Positions 11,565-22,289 of a DNA stretch of 64,000 nt are shown here, one piece after another. Source of the DNA: Coriaria nepalensis. Taxonomy: Eukaryota > Streptophyta > Magnoliopsida > Cucurbitales > Coriariaceae. How positions within the stretch are numbered: the stretch's first letter is position 1; each line of letters opens with the position of its first letter. The notes under the pieces were generated by a model, which had not been told where the DNA came from, did not search any database, and worked only from the letters and a program-made list of their open reading frames with translations. A program made the translations under genes and the position numbers. The stretch lies in contig CP114489.1 in NCBI GenBank assembly GCA_027186245.1, positions 8,129,501 through 8,193,500 on the forward strand, in the 5' to 3' direction.

Positions 11565-11748
11565 CAAGTTTATAATATTATAAAAAGAATGCCACAGTAT
11601 TTTATTATTGAAACAATGTATATATAAGGATACATATATGTAGACCTAGCTGTTAAGGAAATCGTAAGTGATTTGTACAAAATAATAACAAATAAATAAA
11701 GGCTTGATTGTAGGAGAAAATCATCGATTTGATATTTCTGTTATAATA
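11565..11748 (-). repeat. 5' LTR of the copia element
   Basis: Matches 6772-6950. On the minus strand it is followed at once by the primer-binding site. Exact ends are uncertain because the canonical TG...CA termini are not evident. Confidence 0.85.
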
Positions 11749-11749
11749 T

Positions 11750-13740
11750 CGAGCGAGGTGGGTCTAAATCTTACACAATGTTCAGTATTTATTTACACTT
11801 GGCTTTAGAATTGTTAATTATTTGTTTATGAAAATATGTTCTTCGGGGACCTCTCTATTCGAACCTCTTAAGACGGTTCATTTGTAATATTTTGGCATAT
11901 CCTACTGTGGATAAATATTATATAGTCGCGTAGAAAAATTATTAACTATTCATGTATCATGGATTCTTGTTGGAATTTTGTTGATTTAGGTGAATTATAA
12001 TGCTTGATAAACTTTGTTAAATTTAGATTGAGAGTAGCCGGGACAAATATATAAGAAGTTAGGCTAGCATTAAATGAACACATTTGGTTTATGGTTAAAT
12101 TATGAAGGTTTGATATAAGTATAATTATATGTGCTATTATGGGTGGACATGAAAATGGTTGAACTATTTTCCTAGTTACATGTTCATTTATGCATAATAT
12201 GGATCATGTGATGAATATTTGTGTTAGTTGAATTGTTTGGAAGTAGTCAGAATAATTGTAGTTATCCATAATGTTATAATTTTGGTGCACCTTGATCTAT
12301 TATATATATTTATTAAGTGAGCGAGGTCCCACACGAGAATATTCTTATTGTAGCCGTATATGATGGGATATTATTATTTTAATCGTGTATGGCTGGATAC
12401 TAAATAATTTGACGACTTCTTGTGATGATTGAATCCATTTATGTGATTATATGGCATGAATTTTTTATTAGCATGATGTTGATGTTCTAAGTAAGTTGGC
12501 ATGATTCGAAGATGATGTTATTTTTGACATATGCATAAAGTCATAATTTAGATATAAATATTGGATAGAGGTAGAAAAAACATTGTTGGATAAGCATATC
12601 ATGTGAATAGACTTGTTCCGTAGACATGATTATGTATTGTTCATTTATTGAGTTTTGATTCATTTGTTTTCTTTAAAATTTTCCCTCCGCCAGATAGTTG
12701 ATCATACTTGGTTCGGCATTTGGAATACATCACCTTAGAGTTAGCACTTTCTTTTTGTATTTGATAACTCCTCGTTGGGTTATTAGATATTTCTTTTTGA
12801 TTATTTTGTGGTTCACTTTTGAAAATATAAATACGCCTCATGTGGACCAATAGGCTGCTTCGTTGACCACAATCGGCTTGTACATGAATCATAGTGTAAA
12901 TGGGTAAAATGTGTTATTTATATATATGTATATATATATATTGTTAAGTTCACAAGATTACTCTCAAAGACTTGCATTATCCTATGGATTGACTTATAGG
13001 ATCATGTGCCAGTCTGATTTTAGGTTGTGATAATCTAGGCCTATTATAGACCAAAATCTTAGCCAACTGGTCCAAACCAAGATCTAGAGATTTCGTTCTA
13101 CACAAAGATGTAGACAAAAAAAAAAAATCAAAGAAAGGGAGAAGGGGGAGAGAATAAAAAATAAACAAAAGAAGACAAAGTTGCGAATAAATATTAACAA
13201 TATTCCATATACCATCTGTAGATCCCTTCCGCCCTGTCAAACCAAAAGCAATTAAGAAGAAACAAATATGAGATGGATGGGGGGTTTTGTACTTCGATCT
13301 CATCTTCGATGGCAAAACTCACTATCACTCCCGATTGATTGCGGACTTTCACATACTCGATGGTGTCTAGCACATCTCACTCTAGATTGATTGCTATCCT
13401 TTTGATGTGCTTGCAAAACTATCGACGAGAAAGAAAATGAGGAAGAAATATTTTAGTCATTATAAATTTTCATTTAAAATTGAGGGCTAGTTCACTAAAA
13501 TTATCAAATGGAGACTATTTTTCAAAACAAGTACTGAAAAGAAGTTTGGTTTTCAAATTCTCTCTTACATTTTTCATGTCATCTAAATCGTTCATTAGTT
13601 TGAAAGTTTAGAGGTAAGTTTGATGTTGTTACTTGATAAATTTGGGTCTGAGGTATGAAATAGAACCCTTTTAAAAAACTCAAGGATCAGATTGAATTGT
13701 TTGAAAGTTAGAGACGAAAATAGAAAGATATTAAAAGTTG
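11750..13740. other. AT-rich intergenic DNA
   Basis: No coding similarity, RNA gene or transposon domain recognised. A short TA microsatellite lies at about 12920-12943. Minus-strand open frames at 12641-12892 and 12977-13315 show no conserved features. Confidence 0.35.
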
Positions 13741-13769
13741 ATGGACAAAAAGGGTTATTTACCCCATCC

Positions 13770-13960
13770 TTCTCATATGCCCTTTCTTACTCCATTGGTT
13801 ACGACTTCAACTTATAAGCAACTTTCTTATTTTTTTTCAGATTCTTCGTCCTTCTCTTCCGTCTCCATCTTCGTCTCTCCGGCCACAGTTCGCCGTCGTC
13901 TCAGCTGTACAGCCGACGGTCACTTCAGTCCCTGTCACTCTTGGTGAAGTTCCATTCTCT
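13770..13960 (+). promoter_or_regulatory. Possible 5' UTR exon of the USP39-like gene
   Basis: Pyrimidine-rich, relatively GC-rich stretch (TCTTCCGTCTCCATC-like) typical of plant leader exons, with a donor-like GTGAAGTT near 13945, and followed about 0.9 kb later by an acceptor-like GAGCAG at 14831-14836 just before the ATG at 14850. Inferred only; transcript data are needed. Confidence 0.3.
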
Positions 13961-14477
13961 TTCACTTTCTATTTTCTTCTTCGTTTTTCATTTTTGCATT
14001 TTCTATGGTCGATACTGGATAGATTAACAAGTAACATTACTCTAGGTTTTGTGTCTTTTAGCCTGTAGTCCTCTTAGGGTTTTTTCTGAAGAGGATGTTG
14101 AAGAACTCTTTGGTCAGTTGGTGTTTGTAAGCGATCAAATACAAATTGCTTCTCTTCTTTTTCTGTTGCCGTATGTTTTTTGAAATTCTTAAAGTTAGTA
14201 TCAAAGAGATTGATGTTGGATTTTAAAGAAATTCTCCATAGTTGGTTAGCAAACTTCCACTACAACCTTCTTATCACCTGCATCTTTGCATATTATAAGC
14301 TACAACATGTGAAGGCTTTTTTTTCTCTTTTAATTCTTAAACGCATTAAATTTTTGAGCATCAATAATCTGTCTATAAATGGTTGGCTGAAAACAAGTGG
14401 GAATTAATAGGAAATAAAACCAAAACCCGACTTGCCTACTTACAGGCTACCATTCAATTTAACTATTCCATTTCCAA

Positions 14478-14549
14478 GTGAGTATCCCTCTCTTCATGGG
14501 TCCTTCCCCCCCCCCCCCCCCCCCCCCCTCTTGTGAGTATCCCTCTCTT
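14478..14549. repeat. 23-base poly(C) tract between short direct repeats
   Basis: C run at 14506-14528, flanked by a 17-base direct repeat GTGAGTATCCCTCTCTT at 14478-14494 and 14533-14549. It lies in the putative leader intron of the USP39-like gene. Confidence 0.85.
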
Positions 14550-14849
14550 ACTTTGCCTCGTACTTCTATTGATTTGAATTGGGAAACAAGGAGAAAGTTG
14601 GATCTCAATGTTCACCTTAATCGAGTTTTCTAAACCTTGAGCTTATCTTTTGATATCTTTTTAGCCAACCACAGGCTTCGCTGTACTCATGAACCCAAGT
14701 TCAAAGAAGCTTAGATTCAAGTATACCCACACTTTATTTAAATCCATACTTGGTCCATTATTGTGACCTATTTTATCCAAATGAATATTTTAGACTAAAC
14801 TAGTTAATTAAAAATTTTCTATGTGTTTATGAGCAGCTAACTTGAAATA

Positions 14850-17800
14850 ATGGGGGTGAAACGAGGGAGTGGTGATTTGGTGTATGAGGAAGGGATAGAA
14901 TCTGAGTCAAAGCAGCACAAAATTACTCTGCAGTCATCGCCTTCTTCTTTTCGCCCTGCTTCTGAAGATGTTCATCTTCCTGGATTTAATTATGGTGATG
15001 ATGAAGATGAGGAAGATAATGATCAGAAATACACAATTAATGGGTATAGAGTTGAAAAAAATCAGCATAGATATATTGAAGAAGAGGATGGTGATGATGA
15101 TGATGGGTCAGTTGAACAAGATCATGCTCTAGAGAAGAAAAGCAGGGAGATAGAGGTTCGCAAGGACTGTCCTTATCTTGACACTGTTAATCGCCAGGTA
15201 TTTAACTCAATTTTCTGTACTTGCAGAGATATATTCATGTATAAATAGTATAATCTATTATGAGCGTTGATACTTATTTTAATTGTCTCTTAATGCTGTA
15301 AATGATTTCTTTTTATTAGTTTTTCATGTTTCTTGTTACTGTTTGCAGGTTTTGGATTTTGATTTTGAGAAGTTTTGTTCTGTCTCTTTGTCAAATTTGA
15401 ATGTCTATGCCTGTTTGGTATGTGGCAAGTATTATCAAGGGCGGGGGAGGAAATCCCATGCTTATACTCATAGTCTTGAAGCAGGTCACCATGTCTATAT
15501 CAATCTTCAGACCGAGAAAGTTTATTGCCTCCCTGATGGATATGAGATTAACGATCCTTCCTTAGATGATATTCGGCATGTTCTGAACCCAAGGTTTGCT
15601 TAATGGCACTACGTCTTTACTGTCACCTTCACATATCCATCTTCCATGTGTCTTTTGTGTATGTAGTGGTTTTTGTTTTTCATCCGAATGTATGTGATCA
15701 GTGATGGTTGTATACGTGATTGATTGTTTGCTTGATATATAGTTTGGGAAATGACCCAATTACAAATTCTTGTATTGGATGGTTTTTGATGCAGCATAGG
15801 ATTAAAATCTCTTTGAATTAGGTTTGATAATATGGGTAATTAAGTGATAAATATGTGGAATGTTCAACAAAAAATATCTCGTAATTTTATTATTGTAAAA
15901 GCTTCTTTAGAGTTTGAGCCCTGAACTTCCATATTATCATTTGTTTTCCAATTTCCACACAGAAACTTCAGTTCGGGCTCACATAAATTAGCCCAAATAT
16001 ATTTTGGGCATAACTAGGGAAATGTAAAGTAGGGCTCACGTAAATTAGCCCAAATATATTATAGCCAAATGTACCCATAACTAGGGAAGTGTAAAGTAGC
16101 CCAACAAAAATTTCATTTTAGCACATTGCCTATAGAAATCTGTTCTCTTTTGGTTTTAATGATTGGTTAATTAAATAATCTTTGTTCTTCTACTTGTGGC
16201 ATGCATTTCATCTTTTATTCTTTGATGTGGTTCTTCCTTTTGTTGAATTTGGCTGCATTATGTGCAGGTTTATCAAGGAGCAAGTTCAACAGCTTGACAA
16301 GAACAAGCAATGGTCTAGGGCACTTGATGGCTCTGATTATCTCCCTGGAATGGTAACCAACTGTCTTTATTTTAATATGATTTTTATGAGATAAACGATA
16401 AATCATGGCCAATGTTAACCATGGTCTTTGCCAAACCTTAGGTAGGGCTGAACAACATTAAGGAGACAGATTTCGTAAATGTTGCAATTCAATCTTTAAT
16501 GAGAGTTACTCCATTACGGAACTTTTTCCTTATCCCCGAGAGCTATCAGCACTGCAAATCACCACTTGTTCAACGGTTTGGAGAACTGACACGGAAGATT
16601 TGGCATGCTCGGAACTTTAAGGGACAGGTTTGGCTGTTCTGATATTGATAATGGTGTTGCTATCCCTGATCATAATCATATGTAGTTAATGAATATTATT
16701 TTCTGATTTATATTGACTTCTAGGTTAGCCCACACGAGTTTCTGCAAGCAGTTATGAAAGCTAGTAAAAAACGATTTCGAATAGGGGCACAGTCTGATCC
16801 TGTAGAATTTATGTCGTGGCTTCTTAATACACTGCACACAGATCTTCGAATTTCCAAGAAAAGTAAATCCATAATCTATGAGTGTTTTCAGGTAGACTCT
16901 AGTTGTCTTGATTTATCTTATCTATCATTGCCTCTACAGTTGCTAGTGCTATTATTTACTTAAATACTCTATTTTTCCATGTTAACCCTGATAGGGGGAA
17001 TTGGAGGTTGTGAAAGAGATTCACTCTAAAGCATTCCATGAGAAGAAAGATAATGGTGATGAGTTGAATGCTGCGGTGGAAGGTGGAACTGAACATAGGA
17101 ATGTTGTGGTAGAAACTTCTAGAATGCCTTTTTTAATGCTTGGACTGGATTTGCCGCCACCTCCTCTTTTCAAAGACGTTATGGAGAAAAACATAATACC
17201 CCAGGTATGTTCTGTTCTACATGTTGGTGCTACTGGTGCCTTGAGATGAAATAATCATCTTCTGCTACTTTAGGAAGTTTGGTATTTGGCTTAAAATCTT
17301 GTTCACTCATTTGAATATAATAGCAAAGGAAATTCTTCTCAAGGACATAAACATCGGGGAGATAAGCTTGCATAGTTTGCACCGAACTTATATCAGGAAA
17401 AACGTTTAATTAGTATCTGGTGCTAACTGGTTTTTTAGTATTAAAACTATCATTATAATTTCATGATAAGGTCTACACAAAGTTTTGCAGAATCTTATCA
17501 ATAGCCTCTTAAGTTTTTTATCGAATTTGCATTGAAACTCTCTAAGGCCGTTGCCACATCAACATCCTAACTTAAGCAGTGTTAGGAGTGAGATGGAGCC
17601 ATGTTATTGTATCTTAGCAGGATATTGTCTGTCGGGATTGGAATAGAGTAGGATAGAAAAGTGTCACAAAAATACGAAAGAGGGAGAAGATTCAAGGGTT
17701 TAAGGGTTCAAGGAAAGATCTTACTTCTTTGGAGTGGATTATAGCTTTACATGTTCTGAGTGCTCAGCATCTCCAGATGCAGTTGCTAAAATATCTTATT

Positions 17801-19586
17801 CAAATCTTCAAAAATCCTCCTCCCCACCCTCTTCATAAATAAAAAATAAAAGGGGTCAAATTAAGATTCTGATTTTATGCAAAAGATGGTTGTTCTGCAA
17901 AAGATGGTTGTTCTGAGTTTGGTTGTCTAGTTGGTATTAAGATATATATGGTATTACTATAATATGAAGATGAGTTCATTTATTAAATGGTGCTCAAGTA
18001 TTGCCGCTGAAGAAGGAAGAAAATGACAATGGTAAAGGTGAACTAGGAATATGTGACCCATGTTTTCAAGTTTTTCTTTACAGTGTCATGGGTTTAGTCG
18101 GGATGGGTTTCTTACCTCTGCTGTTTGAGAGGGAGAAGGATGTATGGTTTTGGGATTTTTTCTACACATGGCTGAGGAAGATGATAAGCTCATGCTTTCC
18201 TCTTCTTACATGGCTTTCGAAGAGAATTAATGAAAAGCACCTGTGTTATTATATTTAAAAATAGAAGATTAGAAGAAATAAAAATAAAAATCCAGTTTAT
18301 ATTAGTTTCTTATTTTGTTGTTGCTTAGGGTTTTTTTGTTGATTATGTGAAACTCTTATGAACTATGAAGTATAGTTAAACTGTGAATCTTACCCAGAAC
18401 TTTGAAACCCAAAAAGTAGCAAGTACTTTTGATTCTGTAGTCTATCAGCGCTTAACAACTTAGGCGCTTAACAGCTTAGAACCTCATTTCCCTAATAACC
18501 ATCAATTATAATATAGATATTTTATGTCAAATTTGAATTAAAAAAAGGAATTGATAGGCAAGTATTATGAGTTTTAATTGGGGAGGTTATTGAAAAATAT
18601 TATATTCTTAAATCATTGCCGATAATAGATCAACCTATAATCTTACCAGCACCTTACACAATGGGTTTGTTGACATAATCGAATGGCCATTACATTGCTG
18701 GCGTTTGGTATGTGTTCTGAAATTATGTTATGAAAAATAGTACTTATAATATTCCATTTTGAGAAAGTTACTGAAATAGGAAAAAAAAAGTAAAATAAGT
18801 AAGATTTCCCATGTTAACACTCAATAGCATTGATGCTGTGGTGCAATTGTAGATTTCAATGAAAGAGTAATTGAGGTAACTAGGGTTCCTATCACTGTGA
18901 CTTTTAGTCTGATTCCTAAGTACGGTTTTGTTGTAGGTCCCGCTCTTCAACATCCTAAAGAAATTTGATGGTGAAACTGTCACTGAGGTAGTCCGTCCTT
19001 GTTTAGCCAGGATGCGGTACAGAGTCACTAGATTACCTAAATATCTGATCCTCCACATGCGCCGATTTACAAAAAACAACTTTTTTGTGGAGAAGAACCC
19101 AACATTGGGTAAGTTTTTTTTTTCCTAATAAATATTTTAAAATATGCCCTGAGCAAGTACATAAGCTGGTATCATCATCTTTATTAAGGTAAATTAGTTA
19201 ACATATATTTTTTGTGTCAGTCAACTTTCCTGTGAAGAATCTGGAATTGAAGGATTACATTCCTTTGCCCACCCCAAAAGAGAATAAGAAATTTCGGTCA
19301 AAGTATGATTTAATTGCTAATATAGTTCATGATGGTAAACCTGATGAAGGTTTCTATAGGGTATTTGTGCAGAGAAAGTCTGAAGAATTATGGTAATTAA
19401 ACCTTTTTTTTTGTTTTTAAAGTTCATGAACGTTTGTTTTATGTTATAAATTTTGCACGGACTGAAATATGGTGATATTGGAATGTTTACAGGTATGAAA
19501 TGCAGGATTTGCATGTCTCTGAAACACTACCTCAAATGGTTGCACTCTCTGAAGCATATATACAGATATATGAGCAGCATCAGTAG
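14850..19586 (+). CDS. USP39: USP39/Sad1-like tri-snRNP splicing factor (inactive ubiquitin hydrolase)
   Basis: 559-aa protein of the U4/U6.U5 tri-snRNP-associated protein 2 family, needed for pre-mRNA splicing in the nucleus. Exons: 14850-15197, 15349-15593, 16268-16352, 16442-16627, 16724-16891, 16995-17204, 18937-19108, 19221-19392, 19493-19586; lengths sum to 1680, in frame. Order: acidic N-terminus (residues ~50-90, Asp/Glu-rich), zf-UBP domain (~100-195, with CLVCGKYYQGRGRKSHAYTH and HHVYINL), then a USP fold from ~220 (YLPGMVGLNNIKETDFVNV). The USP Cys box should read GNTC; here that position is Asp (KETD), as in USP39 homologues, so hydrolase activity is not expected. The C-terminal blocks FTKNNFFVEKNPT, YDLIANIVHDGKP and WYEMQDL are conserved. 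No break seen. Confidence 0.95.
15970..16095. repeat. 57-bp tandem repeat in an intron
   Basis: GGGCTCACATAAATTAGCCC followed by AAATATATT at 15975 recurs at 16032 with one change, and CATAACTAGGGAAATGTAAA recurs about 65 bases later. The whole lies in the second intron of the USP39-like gene, away from splice sites. Confidence 0.75.
17205..18936 (+). other. Long intron of the USP39-like gene
   Basis: The 1.73-kb sixth intron is the longest in this gene. It holds a small tandem duplication of AAAGATGGTTGTTCTG near 17880-17915. An 85-codon open frame (18001-18258) starts without ATG and has no recognisable domain, so I do not call it. No transposon domain seen. Confidence 0.5.
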
Positions 19587-21850
19587 CATATATTTGTTGG
19601 GTTTAAACTTTTTAAGGGTAACGTATACTAGCACTTGAGATATTATTTTTTGAAGTGGAGGATATGTGGGACGCAAAATCTCGTCTCTGAATGCACATTT
19701 CTCTTGCAAGCATACGTATTTATTGGCTTTGCGTAGGTTGGGTTATCGTCGAACTAGGGCTCTTTTAATGAGTTATTGGATAGAGTTATCGGCTGTGAGT
19801 ATAATCTTCCAATGTTTTCTCGACAAAATACAGCCGCTATTTATACTAGGGAGCTTTAATTATATATGTGCCTAGGTTATATAATATTTTGAAAGAGATT
19901 CATTTTGAAAAGTTGTCATATGACTCTTTCTTTTTATTTAATACAAAAAAAAAAAATATATATATATATATACTATTCAATTCTCATCGCTATGGATTGG
20001 TTTCAGTTTGTGATCATGATTTTGGATTATTTTAGTCCATAATCTCATACTTAGATTTCAGATTAGTTTCAATTCGTGATCCTTATCTTGAAATTTTGAA
20101 ATGATTTTAGATGTTATATAAAAATATATCATAAAAATACTCTTAAATGTTGTTCATAGAGTTTAGGAATACTCTGTAATGAACAATGTATGTACCGTGA
20201 ATGATAGGTGTTCTAAGAGACTTGAAAATGAATCTATAGCTAAAAACCATATATCTATACCTGCAAAATCATATAAGGCTCAAAATTAGTTCACGCAGAG
20301 CAAAAGGTTATAATTTTTAATATCATGCTAATCTGGATAATTCAAAACTAGTAGCTTAAATAAAAAATTTGAGAAGCAATAACTTGAGCTCGAATAAGTG
20401 AAATGATACAAAATATCCCAAATTAAAGTTGGGAATTTTATTTTTCAAATGAAATTAATTTGATAATTTCTTACTATTTATACACCAAAATATAGGCAAA
20501 AGAGTAAAATTGGCCGAAGTTGCTTTATCTTGACACAGTTTATAAACAAATCATGTTTGGATTAAGGATGAGCAAATTTTTGGTTTTTGGTAAAATCGAA
20601 CTAAAACCGGCCAAAATTGAAAATGCAACTGAATCAAAATTTCACCGATTTGACCGAAAAAACCGATCATAATAGAAGTAGTATTAGACTGGTCGATTTT
20701 GGTAAACTGATTCGATTTTTTTGGTTTTTTTTTGTCATTTTTTTCTTTTCCATTTCCACTTAATTGTATTATGATGTATGTAATTGATGAGTGTATATAT
20801 TATTTAATAATTTATTTTGGAGTTACCTTCAATTAATATTATATTTTATAAAAATTTGGCATTATAATAACTAAAAAAAATATCATTTTACTTTAATATC
20901 ATAATCAAAATAACTTTTTAATATATTATAAATTCATAACCTATCAACTCAATATCATCCAAATGAGATATCTAACAACACAAGTTACACAATAACAGTA
21001 CCAATCTACATTTTCAAAATTCTAAATTTCCAATAACATAATATTTTGAATCGAATAATATAACATTTCTACATTTAAATGATAGAGCTCTCTGCATCCA
21101 ATGATAGTGCTAATGGATTTGCAAAATTTCAAGCACAAATTATATCGATCTATTTTCTCCCGACAAATTGGACCGAGTTTTCTTTTTTACCTGTCCTATT
21201 TTTTTTTTTCATTTTAAAAAAAAAAAAAAAATATAGATTATAAAATAAAATAATAGATTATTAGGGGAGAAAAATAAAAATAATGAAAAATTAAGAAAAA
21301 ATAAACAATTAATATTAAATTTTTTTTAATAACATGATATATTATGTCAGCATATAATATTAAATATTGTTATCTAAAATCTGATCATAAAAATTAAAAA
21401 TCTTATTTAAATTATACAAAAATAAAAAAAAAAAAATTATTCATAAACAAATTTATAAAATCTCAATTACAAAAACTAAAAACCAAATTGTAGAAAAAAA
21501 AAAGGTGAATTACCCAAAAATTAATTCCGTAACTGAGCCCAAGGCTTCTTACTGTACCGATCCTCCCGACAATTGTCATACCATGCATGTCAACTGTCAG
21601 GGCATATAAATTGATCGCTGCTAATAAGTCAACTGTTTTAATAAAAACATCATTCTTCTCTAGTCACGAAGCCATGCATTCGAGCACGAAAATTCACATT
21701 CTAACTCACATTTTTTACCTAAAAAAAACAATTGGCATTAATTCCAAGGATATTCAACCGCCCGATTAATTTTCATCGACTGGTGGGAGCAATAACTGCT
21801 ACAATATAGTGGGCAGGTGAAACATTGAATATTGAGCCATTTAAATAATT
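19587..21850. other. AT-rich intergenic DNA
   Basis: 3' flank of the USP39-like gene, then very AT-rich DNA with A/T homopolymers (for example about 21190-21235) and an AT microsatellite at about 19947-19972. Near 20568-20720 a stretch rich in CCGATTT/GGTTTTTGG-like motifs resembles the subterminal region of plant hAT-type MITEs, but I found no matching second end. No gene supported. Confidence 0.35.
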
Positions 21851-21853
21851 ACC

Positions 21854-21886
<33 letters not shown>

Positions 21887-21888
21887 GG
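21851..21888 (+). promoter_or_regulatory. TA-repeat/TATA region upstream of the Cys-rich peptide gene
   Basis: A (TA)n run of about 28 bases followed by CACATATAG, about 80-110 bases upstream of the ATG at 21963. The position is suitable for a TATA element, but the same run is also a plain microsatellite. Confidence 0.35.
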
Positions 21889-21962
21889 CAGATAGCTATT
21901 AGGCACTACCATGCAGAGAGAAGAAGCTAGTAGCTTATTAGGGCACTAAGATTTTTTGAGAG

Positions 21963-22289
21963 ATGGAAAAGATGTTGTCATCAAGTAAAGTTTGTGTTGT
22001 GATTCTCACGATGATGATAATGGCCATGATGTTATGGTCAATAACGTTGGCTTGCCCGGCAGCAGCAAATAGTACATGCAGGGACTGCATATTTGATAGG
22101 ATGGAGAACGAGTGTCCTTCTTGTAGGCCGATCCTTAACTGCATGGCTCGCTGTTTGTGGGGCAGCTCGTCCAGGTCTAACTGTGTTAAGAGGTGTGATT
22201 GCTATAATAAGGGGTCGCCTCCTTATAATAAAGTCTCCGGCTGCAAGAAATGCTTGTCCTGCTGTAAGTTTACCTGCGTCGACCCTTGA
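21963..22289 (+). CDS. Secreted cysteine-rich peptide, family not recognised
   Basis: Intronless 108-aa ORF. Residues about 10-35 are hydrophobic (VCVVILTMMIMAMMLWSITL) and followed by ACPAAA, a plausible signal peptide and cleavage region. The mature part of about 73 residues has 14 cysteines, spaced C-x2-C-x8-C-x2-C-x5-C-x3-C-x9-C-x3-C-x-C-x13-C-x2-C-x2-C-C-x3-C, with clustered CxxC pairs and many Lys/Arg. An even number suggests seven disulfides. This is the general architecture of plant defence or signalling peptides, but the spacing is not that of defensins, snakin/GASA, LTPs, thionins or EPF peptides that I know. Activity is unknown. The ATG chosen is the first in frame; a second Met lies at codon 4. 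A gene rather than a chance ORF because signal, cysteine pattern and GC-richer composition coincide. Confidence 0.75.
   Translation: MEKMLSSSKVCVVILTMMIMAMMLWSITLACPAAANSTCRDCIFDRMENECPSCRPILNCMARCLWGSSSRSNCVKRCDCYNKGSPPYNKVSGCKKCLSCCKFTCVDP

Larger units (their letters stand above)
6772..11748 (-). mobile_element. Decayed Ty1/copia retrotransposon
   Basis: Nearly complete element of about 5 kb on the minus strand: 5' LTR at the right (about 11565-11748), primer-binding site, gag with a CCHC knuckle, protease/integrase region, RT, RNase H, polypurine tract, then 3' LTR at the left (about 6772-6950). The order gag-integrase-RT-RNase H is the Ty1/copia order. Coding parts are broken by many frameshifts and stops, so it is dead. 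The two LTRs are similar but differ by several substitutions and small indels, so the insertion is not recent. I could not find a convincing 5-bp target-site duplication. Confidence 0.88.

Noticed and set aside
18001..18258. 85-codon frame in the USP39-like intron 6
   Set aside because: Starts without ATG (TTG), no conserved motif, wholly inside an intron between well-supported exons.
20568..20720. CCGATTT/GGTTTTTGG-rich stretch as a complete hAT MITE
   Set aside because: Only one end-like region was found; without a matching inverted end it is noted as texture and not called as an element.
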